A stretch of 64,000 nt of DNA from Sinohyriopsis cumingii (taxonomy: Eukaryota; Mollusca; Bivalvia; Unionida; Unionidae), in the NCBI GenBank assembly GCA_028554795.2, contig CM068842.1, forward strand, positions 29,155,077 to 29,219,076, given 5' to 3'. Made by a program: the position numbers and the translations under genes. Position 1 is the first letter of the stretch. Each line of letters opens with the position of its first letter. Shown here piece after piece: positions 49,101-61,335 of the stretch. A model generated the notes under the pieces. The model had not been told where the DNA came from. It saw nothing but the letters and a program-made list of their open reading frames with translations, and did not search any database.

Positions 49101-52100
49101 CGTGAGTCAGGTTGAATAAAGCAATGAATGTATTGGCTGACATTGGGAACGTGGTACATGCTGAACAAAGCATATATGGCCCCTTTTCATCATACCCAAT
49201 CCATGGCCAAGCCATAATACTACTGTTCCTGAAAAGTCCAAATACGTTTATTTTTAATATGGTTTCCAACTTTCCCTCCTTTTCGGACCTGGGAAGTTTG
49301 AAGCCCTTGAGTATAACGCGTCTTAAAGCAGACGAAGTCCCTGTGGTTGATTCTTTCCTTATACACGTAAATCCATACTAAAATGAACTCGTAGCATCGA
49401 GAACAAACGGTAAACTGATACTATTTGTGCTTAGTTTTGACACTGTTTGAGAACAAACAAACGTTTGATTGACGATGATCAATGCCTACACAGCTGATCA
49501 GCCAGTCTGCACCAAAGTCACTAAAGAAGCGATTCTGCCATATGGCGATTTACTATCCAATTTTGGATATTTCCCTACGCAAACCAGTTCAGAGGTCACA
49601 TCTGTATGTTAAGAGCAACAAATTAGTTCCAAACAAGTGGCCCCATTATTTTGTTAATTTTCACGACTTACACAAGTCAGTCTAATACATCTCTTGGAAG
49701 TAACTTTATGCTCAGCACAATTGTTTCCAAAAAGTGTGTTAATTTGTCTTTTTGCAAAGCGTAAAATTGTCGATGCTTATTGGAGCACCACTTCCGTTGT
49801 CAAATCTTCAATTTCGAAGTTACGTAGTTTTGCACGTTGTAAAGCTCTCAAATTTCAGAAGTAAGTAAATCTTGCTTGTGGTTCGCAATCCCATAATGCC
49901 TAAATGGAAGTGATCTTTTTTATATATAAAAACGGAACTTTGGGTGATTAGCGTATTACACACTAAATTTGAAGAATTTCAGCAGTCTTCTACTATCGAG
50001 TGACTTATACTTGAGTGCACTTTTATACCCCTCTTCGTGTGTTTTATGCATTAAAAAGGACATTTTCTTCAATTTATAAGAACCAGTACGAAATACACAC
50101 TTTAAGTGTACGTGATATGAGCTTTACTACCACTTGGACTATAAAAGTTAGAATTATCATCGTAGATAAACGGAACTGGGAATTAGAAGCTATTTTCGAA
50201 ACCCAACGTAAGAATGTTTGCAGAAAAGCGATACGTTTCATGACGTGTAAGTAGATATCGATAATTAAATTTCACTCGTGTATTGTTGTTGTAGAAATAA
50301 CGCCATATTTCAGCACACGATAGGCTATACATGGCGGCCAGTATGACTGGTAGAGGAAGAACCCGAAAAAAAAAACGCAATAAGAACCACAGACACACGG
50401 GGAGTTACTGGCAACCTCACGTATCCACACTGGCCGAGTCTGAGACTCGAACCCACGCGGACAGAGGTGAGATGGCAGTGATTGGTAAATGCAAGTGCTT
50501 TAGACTACTCAGTCAGCCGCGGCCTCCTTATTTTGTACAAAGACTTTAGTATCAGGTATTAATATATGGAATCACTATCCGATAAAAAGTCATCTTGATG
50601 TTTTCCTCATATTCAGCAACAGTGGCCGAACTCGAACGTGGATCGGTATTATATAATGTCGTCTGTGCCAAGATGCTTTCTGTCAAATTGAAATAATTCA
50701 TCCTGAGCAATTTTTGCGAAGAAGACTTTGATATGTTTCATATATTTTGAGAAAAGGCGGCTATATTTGACGGCGAATCAGCATCAGTTGTAAACAAGAG
50801 TACTGTGAACGGCACATTATAGGCTCGCCCCGAGCTTAATATTCCTTTAAGTATATTACTGAAATTTGTGTACAGATGACCTATAACATTGGCTTTTCGA
50901 TTCGAAGTTAGATAGTCTTCTACCTTACCCTAAATACAAGTAATCCACAACGAATTGCGGAGGTCTATAATGTAGAATCAATGTTACTATGCGGAAACCA
51001 TTTCTATCTCGTTTACTAATAGTGGCCTTTACCTTTGACCTTTTGATCCCAAATTAAATAGACTTTGTTTTGCAAGCGCAAGCCGTCCACTAAGTTAGTG
51101 AAGATATGGCATGTAGAACTAATGTTCTCACAAGGGAACAATTTCTCTTCGATTCAAAGTGGTCTTGCCCTTTGACTTTTTGCTTCCAAAATCAGTATGG
51201 TTCTTCCTTAAAACAAGTGCAAACCCTCCACCATGACCTTCTGACCTCGAAATCAACAGGATTCTTACCTCAAGTGCAAGCTACTGAAAACATCTTGTAA
51301 CTGCAGATTGTGAAGAACTCGAGTTATTGTGCTGAAACCACAATTTTTAAAAATATGGTACACATCAATCTTGAGCTTTGACGCTTTTAAGCCCAAACTC
51401 GAAATTATTTCGTACACCAAGTGCAAGTCACTCACATATTTTGATAACTACCGATGATTGACAAGGCGAGTTATTGAGCGGAAACAAAACTCGTTGCATA
51501 TTGACGGACGGATACCATTATAGCATCGTAAGCTTCACCTTGTGGAGTGGATTAAAAAAAAAATTGAAATCCCCCTATGCAATGGAGTCAAATTTTGTCA
51601 AATTCATTTGATCAGTAACTTGTATAGTATTTTTGGGACGAAGTAGTTTAATGGCTATTCCTATCAAAGTAATGTCAGTCATACTTTATGGCCGATCGGC
51701 ATCATTTGTATAAATCTGAAAGGTCATCATGCGATGATGTTTCCTGTCAGGTTTGGGTACATTCTTCTTGGCGGTTATGGGGAAGAAATAGTTTAAATGT
51801 TTTTAGAACTTTTAAAAATGCCTGACATATTTGATGCTGGATAGGCATCGTTCATACAAACATGATATCTGGCAAAATCTATTTAGCAGGCTTCGAGAAC
51901 TAACCATTTAACGTATTTGTTTTCTTCGATTTTAATAACGGCGGCCATATTAGATAGCGGATAGGCCAATTTGAACAAATATGAAAGCCCATGGTCCCAG
52001 GAAGCTCTCTGCCAAACTCTGTCAAGCTGGTCCTGTGTTCTGTTTACGAACATTTTAAAATATAAATTGCTAACAGACGCGCGACACACAACGTACGCAG

Positions 52101-55100
52101 TGCTGTACTAAACAGCTCACCAGGCTCAAATTCGCTCAAGTTTCGTGTAATTTTTCCAATTACAAAATGTCACAGATCATAATGGTAGTGTCAGTACCAA
52201 TACAGACTGCACATAAACACAGGATACATATGAATATTTTATTTTAAAATAAGGTGGGCAAAATAATTATCTATCATGAATAGCGACCATTCTTGTTGTA
52301 ATTTTGAAAGCATTAATATAAATCAAATAAGATTGTTCGTTCAGATTTGTTTAATATTTTCTTTCTTGCGTAGGTTTCAACTTTCCTTTGTAAAAAAATA
52401 ATTTCCCTACATTTCGGCATTTATTTCCTCGGAAACAGTATTTAATTCCCACTTTGCATTTTTTTAAAAAATATGCTGTAAATTTACGTAGCATAACAAT
52501 AAAATCATGAAATTCAAAGGTTCCTGTTTATCTTGATCTTCATAACATGCTAATCTTAAATCATAGCTACATTTTCTATAAATGGCATTTAAAAGTAATT
52601 TATAATTAACACATTATAAGATTACTATAAATTTTGTAATTAGAATAATAATTATTTTAAAAACGGTTCACTGACAATAATGGATAATTTCAAAAACCCG
52701 TTAATGATTAATTGTATGCAAACACTCCGAGATCTCAAAGACTACTAGCTCAGCGGCATAACGAGCCTAAACCTCTGCAGCCGGCACATATTATTGAAAA
52801 ACGCATCCAGTAGTAATGGGGAGGTGGGGGGGGGGGGGGGGGGGGGCGGTGAACTGGAGGTCTTCTAAACGGACGTTGCTGGGGTCATTCAAAGGCTGCA
52901 TTTTAAAATCAGTCTGAGGAAATCTCTGTGAGTGTAGACTCCCACTTTGAGAATATTTGCGAAAATTGAATTGTCCAGTTTGCAGATTTGAAATAAGACG
53001 GATGCACGTAGGAAAAATTGTTTTGTGAACTGTAAACCATACATAAGAACAAGTGTTCATTTAAACTTCACGTTGTATCTTTTTCAAGTGGTCAGTAGGA
53101 CGAGGTAATGACAATGTTCTATTTTGATCTTTTGTTTGAAGACATTAAAGACAGAAAAATTTAAAACAGAGATTTATGTTAAATAAATAAATACCGCAAG
53201 AAAAAAACGGATACTCTAAAGTGAGAAAAAGAAGAATTTGCAGTTAAGACAATTAGAAATAGGAACTGAGGGGTTATATTGTATTAAAAATCAATAGTAA
53301 ATGGAGGAATGAGTACACACTAAAGGGCAAAACAAGCAAGTATCAGGGGAATATACGGAAGGGAGAACATTTTTAGAAAATAGCCTCATGAGAAATAAAA
53401 TAAAACTTACCGGTGGCATTCACGTAAGCATATAGATTTTCGTATGACACGAAATCCCATTTTCCCCGGGAAAGCTGCCATGTCTGAAGTCAAGTACCTG
53501 GTCTGCACCACAGGGGCTCGTTACAAAGAAAATCAAGGGATGGGGGTTCTAACCTGTAACAATATAACACAAGGGAAGACACCGGTCCGCACCACTGGGT
53601 AGTTTCAACACTGCTAGTTTATCCTAATTGCGTCTGCTAATTTCCAACTTAGGCCAGTCGTAATCAAGAATAGTTCAATTTTAAAAACAGCTCGACACAC
53701 TTCGTTCAATTTGTGACATAACAGAGAAAATGCAAAAAATTGTTCGCCGATTTGGACCTTGGGAAAACAGCCGACTATAAGTGCCGTTTTGCATTCTGAT
53801 AGTCTTGGATTTCACAATTGACCAAAAGGTAAGATCCGAACAAACTCGAGTGCGCATACAATATTGAACACAATTTAACATTTAGATAATTAGCAGTATC
53901 TACTCTATTAATCTAATTTTACCATGGCACAATAAAACTGTGCATTTATTTCTTTGCTATCGTATGCTTGTATTTAGCGCTGAACTGCGCGCGCACTCGA
54001 GTTTGTTCGGATCTTACCTTTCGATCAACTGTGCTAACAATGGTACAAATGGGAAAATACTCAAGGTGAAAGTGAATATGTATATGGATGTAAAGTCTTG
54101 TATATTCCACAATGGAAAGAAATCAGGGCTACTTACTTGTAGTAAAGGTGTTAGAATAGGCGAGAACCTTTCTCCTTTATAATTTGCCCTGTATTAAATG
54201 ACACAGAGAATAACATTTTGAGCTCAAGTGGTAATGACATCACAGTTGATTTACTGGATGGAGATACAGTGAGATATTTAGAACTATTGGTTTTACTTAT
54301 TCAGCCGATAATGTTGTATTTTCAGGTAATCCACGAGATATGCAAAAAAAAAACAAACAAAAAAAACATGACCTTTCTTTCATTATTGCCAAAAATATTA
54401 ACTTATCACTAAAACAAGCAAAGTGAAAATTATAAATTTTGGAAAATGCAGAAACAGGAAAAATGTGAAGTTCAAATTAGGAGATTTGAAACTTGAAATT
54501 GTCAGAAATTATAAATATTTGGGGCTGACCTTAACGGAGAATGGTAGATATTTGTTGGGAATTAAGAACCTAATTAGTCAAGCCAGGAAAGTTATATACC
54601 TTCTTAAGAAAAGAATAATAAATCTCAACTTGCTTGATGATATTTAGCTTAAATAATTTCATATAACGATAGTCCCAATTCTCACATACGCGGCTGAGAT
54701 ATGTTCATATGACAATAGTCCCAATTCTCAAATACGCGACTGTGATTTATTCGTATGACAATAGTCCCAATTCTCACATACGCGGTTGAGATATTTTCAT
54801 ATGACAATAGTCCCAATTCTCACATACGCGGCTGAGATATTTTCATATGACAATAGTCCCAATTCTCACATACGCGGCTGAGATCTGCGGTTTTGAAGGA
54901 TAAGCTATGATGGAGCAGGTTTATTAAGATTTTCTAAATTATGTGCTAAAAGGTAAAAAATCCACCCCACGTATATGCTTTATAGCGAACTTGGTAGAAC
55001 CCTGCTAAACTTGCAAATAAGAAGAGAATGATTGGTTATTGGGCAAATCTCATTAATGGTAAAACAAACGAAACTATCCGACATCATGTATCTGAAGCTA

Positions 55101-56446
55101 CTGCAGGATTATACCAATGGTCTATGCAGATACAAATGGGTTGAGAGCACTCAAAACGTTCTATCAGAAACTGGGTTTCAATTTATTATGTTTATCAAAA
55201 CATTCCCAAAATTGCAGGATAGATACAATGATTAAGGAAAGACTTCGTGATCAGTTTATACAAACATTAGAGGCATCCATTACTAACTTGACAAAAGCTG
55301 ATACATATAGGCAATATAATAAAATTTCGATCGCTGTTTACGTATAGAGACGCGTACGAGAGAATGCAAAGCTAGCACAATTTACAAACTCTATTTTTGT
55401 TATAATTACCGTATGTCTGTTTTTTTCTTCGTCGTCAATGATCAGTTTGAAGACAATTCTTGTTTAAACTTGTTTTTATTTTGTTTGATCCTTTAACTGT
55501 ATAGCAGCAGTACATAGACGTATAAATAGACAGCTTTAGGAGACGCATGTTCAAATCAATAAGTATATATTTTGTGTAAGGATACTTGCGTTGCTATGCT
55601 TTGCCTTGCCGTATTTTATACATGCTGATAACCTGTTAGATCGCTTTCAAAAACCTACGACATGTGTTTTAACCGGGCGAACTGTTTCCGCGGGCAGATC
55701 TGGGTCTTTCTTGTGTGTTCTACTGAATATTCTTAACAACTATCATAGACGCATATCTGTCGACGCATTATGTAACAACATACACGTTTGGTATCCATTT
55801 GTCATCTAATGCATGCATTCCATTCTGAACAGACAGGTACAAAGAATACGCAGAATTTGCTCTGACGATGAAACGTTCCAAAAAGGGTCCGACGAGTTGT
55901 CTAAATATTTGATGAACTGCGGCTACAAAATACACTATCCAAACGACCCAAAAGTAGGTCAAATCATCCAGAAACACTGACCATCGTGGAATCGAGTGAC
56001 ACAATACATTTAATCATCCCGAACGCATCAGTAGTAGCTGACCGTAGACCGAAAAACTTACAGACATCCTAGTCTTTAACGCCCATAAAAAGTCATGGCC
56101 ATACTGACCATACTGGTCAGTTTGATGATAAATGGTGCAATACATACCAACATATGATATAGACAAACACATTCTCTAGCACAGTGAAGAGCGAAAAATG
56201 TAGCATACGTTGTCCAAACAAAACAGTCTATACAGAGATTTGCGGCCTTCACTATGCGTAGAAACCGATAAATACACTATCATTAGATCTGATTAGATAA
56301 CAAAAATGTTGTACAGACGTCCGGTGTCAGAATACTTCTCCATCCCTCCTTGCATGTTATATTTTATCTCTTTGTACTGAATTCCACATTTCTTTGAGCT
56401 AGCCATTTTATGGCACTACTGATCCCCTTTCGTGCAGAGGTGCCTT

Positions 56447-56482
<36 letters not shown>

Positions 56483-57544
56483 AGGTCAAAACCGACTAGA
56501 TTACCATATCCACAATTTTAAAATGATAGTTCTAATAGATCCAAAATAATGTAAAGTTTAATCAATTCAACATTTTCATTGATGTTTATTGTTTGTTTTC
56601 TTTGTCCTTATTTCGCAGTTTTGCCTTTTTGAATAAACTAAATGAGAATCTAAGCCGCTAAAACTATTTAAAAAGTAGTTTTGCACTGTTGTTTGAGAGT
56701 AAACTGAATTCCGACATGTCAAATAATTCAAATTAGTGAACTTGAATTGATTTGTGCGTAAATTTCCCAAGCACCAAGGGTTTACTAATTGGCACTATGC
56801 AAATACAAAGGAGTAAGCAAATGGATATTTCAACGTCATTTATGACACAGTTTGAATGCGTTACCTAGGAAACACTTTTAATATTCATGTGACTACTTTC
56901 TATCATGAAATAAGCAAATTATCTTTGCATGTAACAAAACCTTTTCTAAGAAACTCGTTTAAAAAAGTCAAACATCTTTTAAAACCAAAGTCAGAACTTA
57001 CTTTTCACAATTGCTTCTAGTTACTTCATTTTTATTTTGTTCAAATATTTGAGGACATTGTTAAGCTTATCTATTAAAATCCAATGAAAACCCGCAAAGG
57101 ACCGAATATAACTCTCCTATGTGAAACATATTCAATACCCAGTAAAACCTTATCAGTAAAACTCAGATTTAGAGGATAGGGTAAAATACATTTAATCAGT
57201 CATCATGTTCCATTTTAAACAAACTGGCACCATCATTAGCTGAATAATGTTGCTGAAGTCTCATTGTCTTAGTCAAAGCTTAAATTGCTAAAAAAAAAAG
57301 AATTGCATAGAAAATGAAAGAAACACTTTATACATATCATATTGGAATATGTCCTAGGTTCAGGTGGAATCGAGTGACACAATACATCTAATCATCCCAA
57401 ACACATCAATATGAGCTGATTGTAGACAGAAAAACTTTAGAAAATAGCCTCATGAGAAATAAAATAACACTTACCAGTGGCATTCATGTAAGCATCTAGA
57501 TTTTCGTATGACACGAAATCCCATTTTCCTAGGAAAGCTGCCAT
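44059..57544 (-). CDS. fatty-acid-binding protein (FABP) gene, four exons
   Basis: Intracellular lipid carrier of the FABP/CRABP family, 131 aa. The exons are 57475-57544 (70 bp), 48258-48430 (173 bp), 44928-45029 (102 bp) and 44059-44109 (51 bp including the stop). All three introns have GT..AG ends, the phases agree (1, 0, 0), and 173/102/51 are the usual sizes of FABP exons 2-4. The protein opens 'MAAFLGKWDFVSYENLDAY', carries 'GDSWTLKTT' and 'PGVEFDSVALTGQ' in exon 2, 'KKIIETQKAGDAE' in exon 3, and ends 'ATIRFKRQ'. The fold is a ten-stranded beta-barrel holding one fatty acid in the cytosol. Intron 1 is 9.0 kb and full of repeats; intron 2 is 3.2 kb. No disabling change was seen. A decayed extra exon 1 lies in intron 1. 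Confidence 0.93.
44338..44748. repeat. 68-bp minisatellite, six units
   Basis: 'aaatctaattgccaacagac' begins at 44344, 44412, 44480, 44548, 44616 and 44684, exactly 68 bp apart. Units alternate small variants ('ccaggctat' or 'ccaagctat'), which suggests growth by two-unit blocks. Located in intron 3 of the FABP gene. Confidence 0.95.
44869..44915. repeat. (ACGA)n / (TAGA)n compound microsatellite
   Basis: ACGA units followed by TAGA units, ending about 12 bp from the splice donor of FABP exon 3 inside intron 3. Confidence 0.9.
44928..45029 (-). CDS. FABP exon 3
   Basis: Acceptor 'tatatttgcag|GG' and donor 'TCA|gtaagg'. 102 bp, 34 codons, from 'GTVVIEEKKIIETQKAG' to 'SGDELVS'. A GATA/GAAC microsatellite starts only about 10 bp beyond the donor. 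Confidence 0.93.
46040..46104. repeat. (TA)n microsatellite
   Basis: About 32 TA units in FABP intron 2. Confidence 0.95.
46266..47655 (+). repeat. degenerate ~145-bp repeat, block 2
   Basis: Begins with the palindromic 'tccctcgaaggga' and contains seven or more degenerate units. Each has a form of 'gattttcaagatggc', a 'ggc.gccata' word and 'ttta.gaccaactagacat', for example near 46985, 47126 and 47271, spaced 140-150 bp. It ends with 'ttctgatctatgacaagtag'. It lies in FABP intron 2 and has no coding potential. Confidence 0.7.
48258..48430 (-). CDS. FABP exon 2
   Basis: Acceptor 'tttgtttcttcag|GC' and donor 'AAAG|gtaata'. 173 bp. The first two bases complete a Gly codon with exon 1. Encodes 'SRPMLEISNSGDSWTLKTT' and 'TPGVEFDSVALTGQALK'. 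Confidence 0.93.
48585..48880 (+). repeat. degenerate ~145-bp repeat, block 3 (truncated)
   Basis: Starts with 'cctcgaagggactgaccttc', similar to the start of block 2, and covers about two units, up to 'aagtccaagtaac'. Located in FABP intron 1, just beyond exon 2. Confidence 0.6.
48900..50282. other. no recognisable gene (FABP intron 1)
   Basis: AT-rich intron sequence. Short frames near 49024-49381 on both strands are mutual shadows without known domains. Confidence 0.4.
50283..50527 (-). mobile_element. SINE family 2 copy
   Basis: Plus-strand order: GTT-rich tail, 'ttcagcacacgataggctat', 'atggcggccagtat', then the tRNA-like head in reverse ('gactcgaacccacgcggaca'). An internal A10 run replaces the usual 'cccgggaaat'. 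Located in FABP intron 1. Confidence 0.85.
50560..52040 (+). repeat. old degenerate repeats related to the ~145-bp family
   Basis: Contains 'ggcggccatattagatagcggataggc' type sequence (near 51940, quoted in part), 'catcatgcgatgatgtttcc' and 'aagctctctgccaaactctg'. The phrases are similar to, but longer spaced than, those of blocks 1-3. The boundaries are soft. Confidence 0.45.
52823..52848 (+). repeat. long G-run
   Basis: A nearly pure G tract of about 22 bases after 'gaggtgg'; possible G-quadruplex. It yields a Pro run in an open frame on the other strand that is not a gene. Confidence 0.85.
53380..53530 (-). pseudogene. duplicated, frameshifted FABP exon 1
   Basis: The 71-bp exon copy at 53411-53481 and its flanks closely match the functional exon 1 region (57440-57600), including the shared 'tttagaaaatagcctcatga' downstream and the same splice donor (G|gtaag). 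The copy has one extra base ('ccccggga' here, 'cctagga' there), which shifts the frame after the fourth codon and changes the exon phase. It could not supply a working first exon. It lies 4 kb inside intron 1 and records a local duplication. Confidence 0.88.
53940..55350 (+). pseudogene. LINE reverse-transcriptase relic (C-terminal half)
   Basis: Fragments in several frames: 'GVRIGENLSPL' near 54155 (from the GVRQGE.LSP motif), 'VKFKLGDLKLEIVRNYKYLG' near 54470, 'PILTYAAEICGF' near 54870, and a C-terminal Cys/Lys-poor region to about 55345. The YADD motif is degraded (near 54290). A 46-bp minisatellite has grown inside it. It runs opposite to the FABP gene within intron 1. Clade uncertain (Jockey/RTE-like wording). 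Confidence 0.7.
54670..54899. repeat. 46-bp minisatellite, five units
   Basis: 'tagtcccaattctcacatac' begins at 54670, 54716, 54762, 54808 and 54854, exactly 46 bp apart. The unit is LINE coding sequence (the 'PILTYAAE' region). Confidence 0.95.
55350..57440. other. FABP intron 1 sequence without a gene
   Basis: AT-rich. A segment at about 55985-56040 ('ggaatcgagtgacacaatac' and following) recurs at 57366-57420, next to exon 1, so part of the exon-1 neighbourhood has been copied more than once. (CA)n at 56451-56478. Confidence 0.5.
57475..57544 (-). CDS. FABP exon 1
   Basis: ATG at 57544; 23 codons plus one base; donor 'G|gtaagtg' at 57474. Encodes 'MAAFLGKWDFVSYENLDAYM' and the following 'NAT'. 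It contains the family signature around GKWDF. Confidence 0.92.
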
Positions 57545-57809
57545 GTCTGAAATCATGTACCTGGTCTGCACAACTGCCACTTCTCTTTTGGCACTCAGTG
57601 TATGTAGCAGGTCATATCACGTGGGTTCAAACTAAAGCTAATATTTACCAAGCGTTTTGAACAGTATATTGTTACATATTTTCAGCTTAATTTGTATGAT
57701 TAAACTTGTCGGCATAGGTGCGCACATGATTCCTGGCCAGCTTAACATGCACAGTCACTAAGAAAAAGGTAAGGTAGTTAACAAAGAACATGTTTTCTTT
57801 GAATATGTT

Positions 57810-60060
57810 TTCGGTAAGGGCGCTGTTTATCCGGATAACTTTGAAGCGTTTGTAAATTATCTTAGTAAGATTCAAGCTATTGTTTATGGCAGTAATTGTG
57901 TAAATACTTATATGATAGGTGATTGGAATGCTGATTGTAAGTCAAAATCTCTCTCAAGTGTAAGAAATTTAATTTTCTTATACATGATGTAGATTATTTT
58001 GGTGCAAACTAATGTCGATGATATGCAAGAGATGTACATCGTACTGTATCCTGTCCACTCTGCACCTTCGCTTGACCCTTCACTTTGTTGAGATAAGCTA
58101 TTTTATCCGTCATATTGGTTGAAAAACATTTCTTGAGTAAAAGAAATATAATATCTGGGTTCGATAGAGAATCCCTTCATCCACCTCCTACCCCGAGCAA
58201 ATTAAATGGTCGATCCTAAAAGATCGTAGGTACATTCTGCAAATCGATTGTTTATATATCTCTCTTGTCAAATGTATGCGCGATATAGTCGCGAGTATTT
58301 ATAAAGAATCAGAAAAACGATTTATACCCTTCTTGAGTCTGTGTATAAACCACATGAAAAGTACGGGACGTGAATACACTCTGGCGTAAATGTCGGAAAC
58401 CTAGTATATGCCATCATGTGCGTTTAACACGGGTCTAATTCAAATATGCTGTCCGTACCTGCGTACGGAATGAAAGGTCGCTCCATAATGATACGCTTGT
58501 CTCAGTCTTGTTAGAATGAGATCATTAATCTTTTTGCGATCGGTAAATAGAGAGACAAATAAAGCCATGAGACTTGCTTCAGTGATGGATGATGCATCAG
58601 GTGAAACTCCTAGCGTTAGTATATTGAAGTCGCTTTCGGGGATTCTGTTGAATTGAGTGTCAAGGCGGATGTGACGTGTATTAACTATATGAATCTGAAG
58701 ACTGGTGGCCTACCAAGTTCCAGCAAAATTGTAATAAACGCAACTTCCTGAACTGGAGTACACCACGTGGACTGGATTCTCTCTCAGCTGAACACTTAAG
58801 ATATGATAATGATGGAATTGCTGTCATCATGAGTTTATATTCATCATGGTGGTCATTCATGGATATCTACCAAGTATTTGTTTTCTGACATACACATTGA
58901 TATTGTCAACAGCAAACCGGATGATACCACAGACATAGTCAATAGCATATCTGATGATACCACATAGTCAATGGCATACATGATGATACCACATAGTCAA
59001 TGGCATACCTGATGATATCACAGACATAGCCAATAGCATACAGGATAGTATCACACACTGTCAATAACAAACCTGGTGATATCACATGGTCAAGAGCAAA
59101 CCTGATATCACATAATAACAAACACGATGATATCACAGGCATATTCAATAGTTAACCTGTTACTTTATGTGCTTTAGTTTATAAGATTTAAGAACATTTC
59201 CTCTTGAAATCGATCCCAGGCTGCTAAATTATTATCTGAGAATCATTTTGGATTTAGAAAGCTCCATTCTATTGATATGTGTTATCTGCCTTCCAGTAAA
59301 CAGTACATTATGTTGATCATGGTATTCCTATATATGTTTATTTTATATATGCTCCAAAGGTATTTGGTAGGATCAAACTTCTTTTGGAAATATTTTGGAT
59401 AACAGTATTCATGCATATATTGTTCACCGCGTGTTTCTCTGATACAGTCACTCTCTGTAAGATCGGGCAATACCTAGTCAGATGCCTTGCGAGTAACGAA
59501 TTGCGATAGACAGGGAGGAGTTTTTTCGCCTTTTCTGTTTGACAGTTATATGGATGATCTAAATCGGAGAATATGTAAATCTAATGTGGGCTGTTACATC
59601 AGTGATGTATGTCTGAATCACTTTGACGATTCTGGATTGTATGTCCGTAATTGCAATTACAGAAAAACATTGCAGAATTTTGTTAACCAACTGTAATGAA
59701 TATGCTATTGAACATGATATATTGTATATACTAAATAAAATCCGTATGTATGGTGCTTATATTATTGATTTTGACTTTCCTGTAAAACCCCAGTTTGTTT
59801 TGAATGGAGATATTTTTTAACTGTTTAACGAAATTAGCATATGTAATCTGGCCGCGCAATTTCTACAAACATCTCTGATGGATAGTATATTTTGATAAAC
59901 AGCAACAACAAAACAAGCAAAACAATCTCAGAGCATTTTTGTCTACGTAGTACCATGTTATATGTAATACGGAAATCAGGCACCTGCAGCAATTCAGTAA
60001 GGTGTTACTGCTTAAAACTTACTGTACAAACCTGTACCGCTTTACGCTTTAGGGCACATT
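57810..60060 (+). pseudogene. LINE relic upstream of the FABP gene
   Basis: Endonuclease trace 'YMIGDWNADCKS' near 57910, then a decayed middle with a 33-36 bp tandem region (58921-59160). Next come reverse-transcriptase traces 'DRQGGVFSPFLFDSYMDDL' near 59510, 'CLNHFDDSGLYV' near 59610 (in place of YADD), 'NEYAIEHDILY' near 59695 and a thumb-like 'LYVIRKSGTCSNSV' near 59960. Inactive. It begins about 270 bp upstream of the FABP start codon, so it borders or overlaps the promoter region. Confidence 0.7.
58921..59160. repeat. degenerate 33-36 bp tandem repeat
   Basis: Repeated 'ctgatgataccacatagtca' and variants, about six units. Confidence 0.75.
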
Positions 60061-61186
60061 TTTTGAGACAGTGTGTACGAAAGACATGCTTATACCTGTT
60101 ACTTTTTCCTTTTTGTCCCCACTGAGATTGCGTATGATTTCCTTTTGTAAACGATTTTATCCTATCTTTCTTAAAAATTTGTGTAAACGGGTATTGGCTT
60201 TAGAGCTCGCTTGCCATTTATTTTATATTGTATTTAGGTGGGGGTAACTTGATAATTTCGCAATATGTTGTGATAGGTGCATACCGGGAGTCACGACTGA
60301 TTCAATAAATGAATAGTCATTTGTTTCTTTTTAGAAGATAAAGTCGATTCTACACATGAATTATAGTCTTATACTATGTTAATGTTTTCCTATTACTGTA
60401 TTTTGTCAAGGTAACTTTGTACATAGTGTTTTATTGACCTTTTCACCGAATTGAAGAATTTCAATCATTTCATTTGAGGGAATTTTTAAGATTTTTTAGA
60501 ATGAAAATCTTTAACCTTGACCTTGTCGGGAGAATACCAAGACTGCTTAGCTTGCAAGGATCTGTCAGACATTTTTATATTATTTACAGCACATTATTTT
60601 TTAAATATCCAGATTTTTCACCAGTATCATAGACAGGAAAATATAAACTCTGAATTTGTAGAAAATGTAGGAGTCTTCGGTTGACTAGGCCACTAGGAGG
60701 ATAGGTCCATTTTTTTTACATGGGTGTTCCAGTTGATTGCGCGTTCAAAATAAAATTGTCAATATTTTATAGTGTCAATATTTTATAGTGAACAACAGCA
60801 AACAGCGGTTTGAAGACTCCCTGTTTGCCTTGGTAGGCACAATCCACTGGCAATACCTTTATAAACTTAAAAGTTTATTTAATCAATTTTCAGACAAGCA
60901 ACCGTTATGTCATGAAAATATTTAAATTTGATTGCACGTGTACGCTAATTTGAAGAGCTTCGTTGAAACGGGAAGAGAACGTTAGTTAAGTTTCAAAAGA
61001 CGGTTTCTATTTATCATTATTTATAATTTAAAAAGGTAGCATGAAGCATTTACTGGCATACACATAGAGAACAACAGAGAACAGTCTAGACAACGATCTG
61101 TCGTGACAAAGTGGGCCGGCATATCAGAGTCTATCTGTTGGTTTTATTTTTAAGTGAATATGATATACTATCATTAGCAGGCATAC
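60061..61186. other. no recognisable gene
   Basis: AT-rich intergenic DNA. 'gtcaatattttatagt' is directly duplicated at about 60758-60789. Nothing else recognised. Confidence 0.4.
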
Positions 61187-61335
61187 AATACTTGAAAATT
61201 GTCAAGGTTTAAGCGGTCCGGTGAACAATTGTAGCCACCACAGCTTTACTTTCTGTTGGGTGGTTACTGGTGATGACTTAAGCGTCTTGATCTCGTAGTT
61301 TCCTCACCACTTGCTCTGGCATTCCATGTGTTTCT

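Noticed and set aside
49024-49381. Overlapping frames on both strands of about 80-90 codons
   Set aside because: Lie in FABP intron 1, are mutual shadows, and have no recognisable family.
52791-53060. Minus-strand frame with a Pro-rich tail
   Set aside because: The Pro run is the complement of the G-run. No domain and no splice signals.
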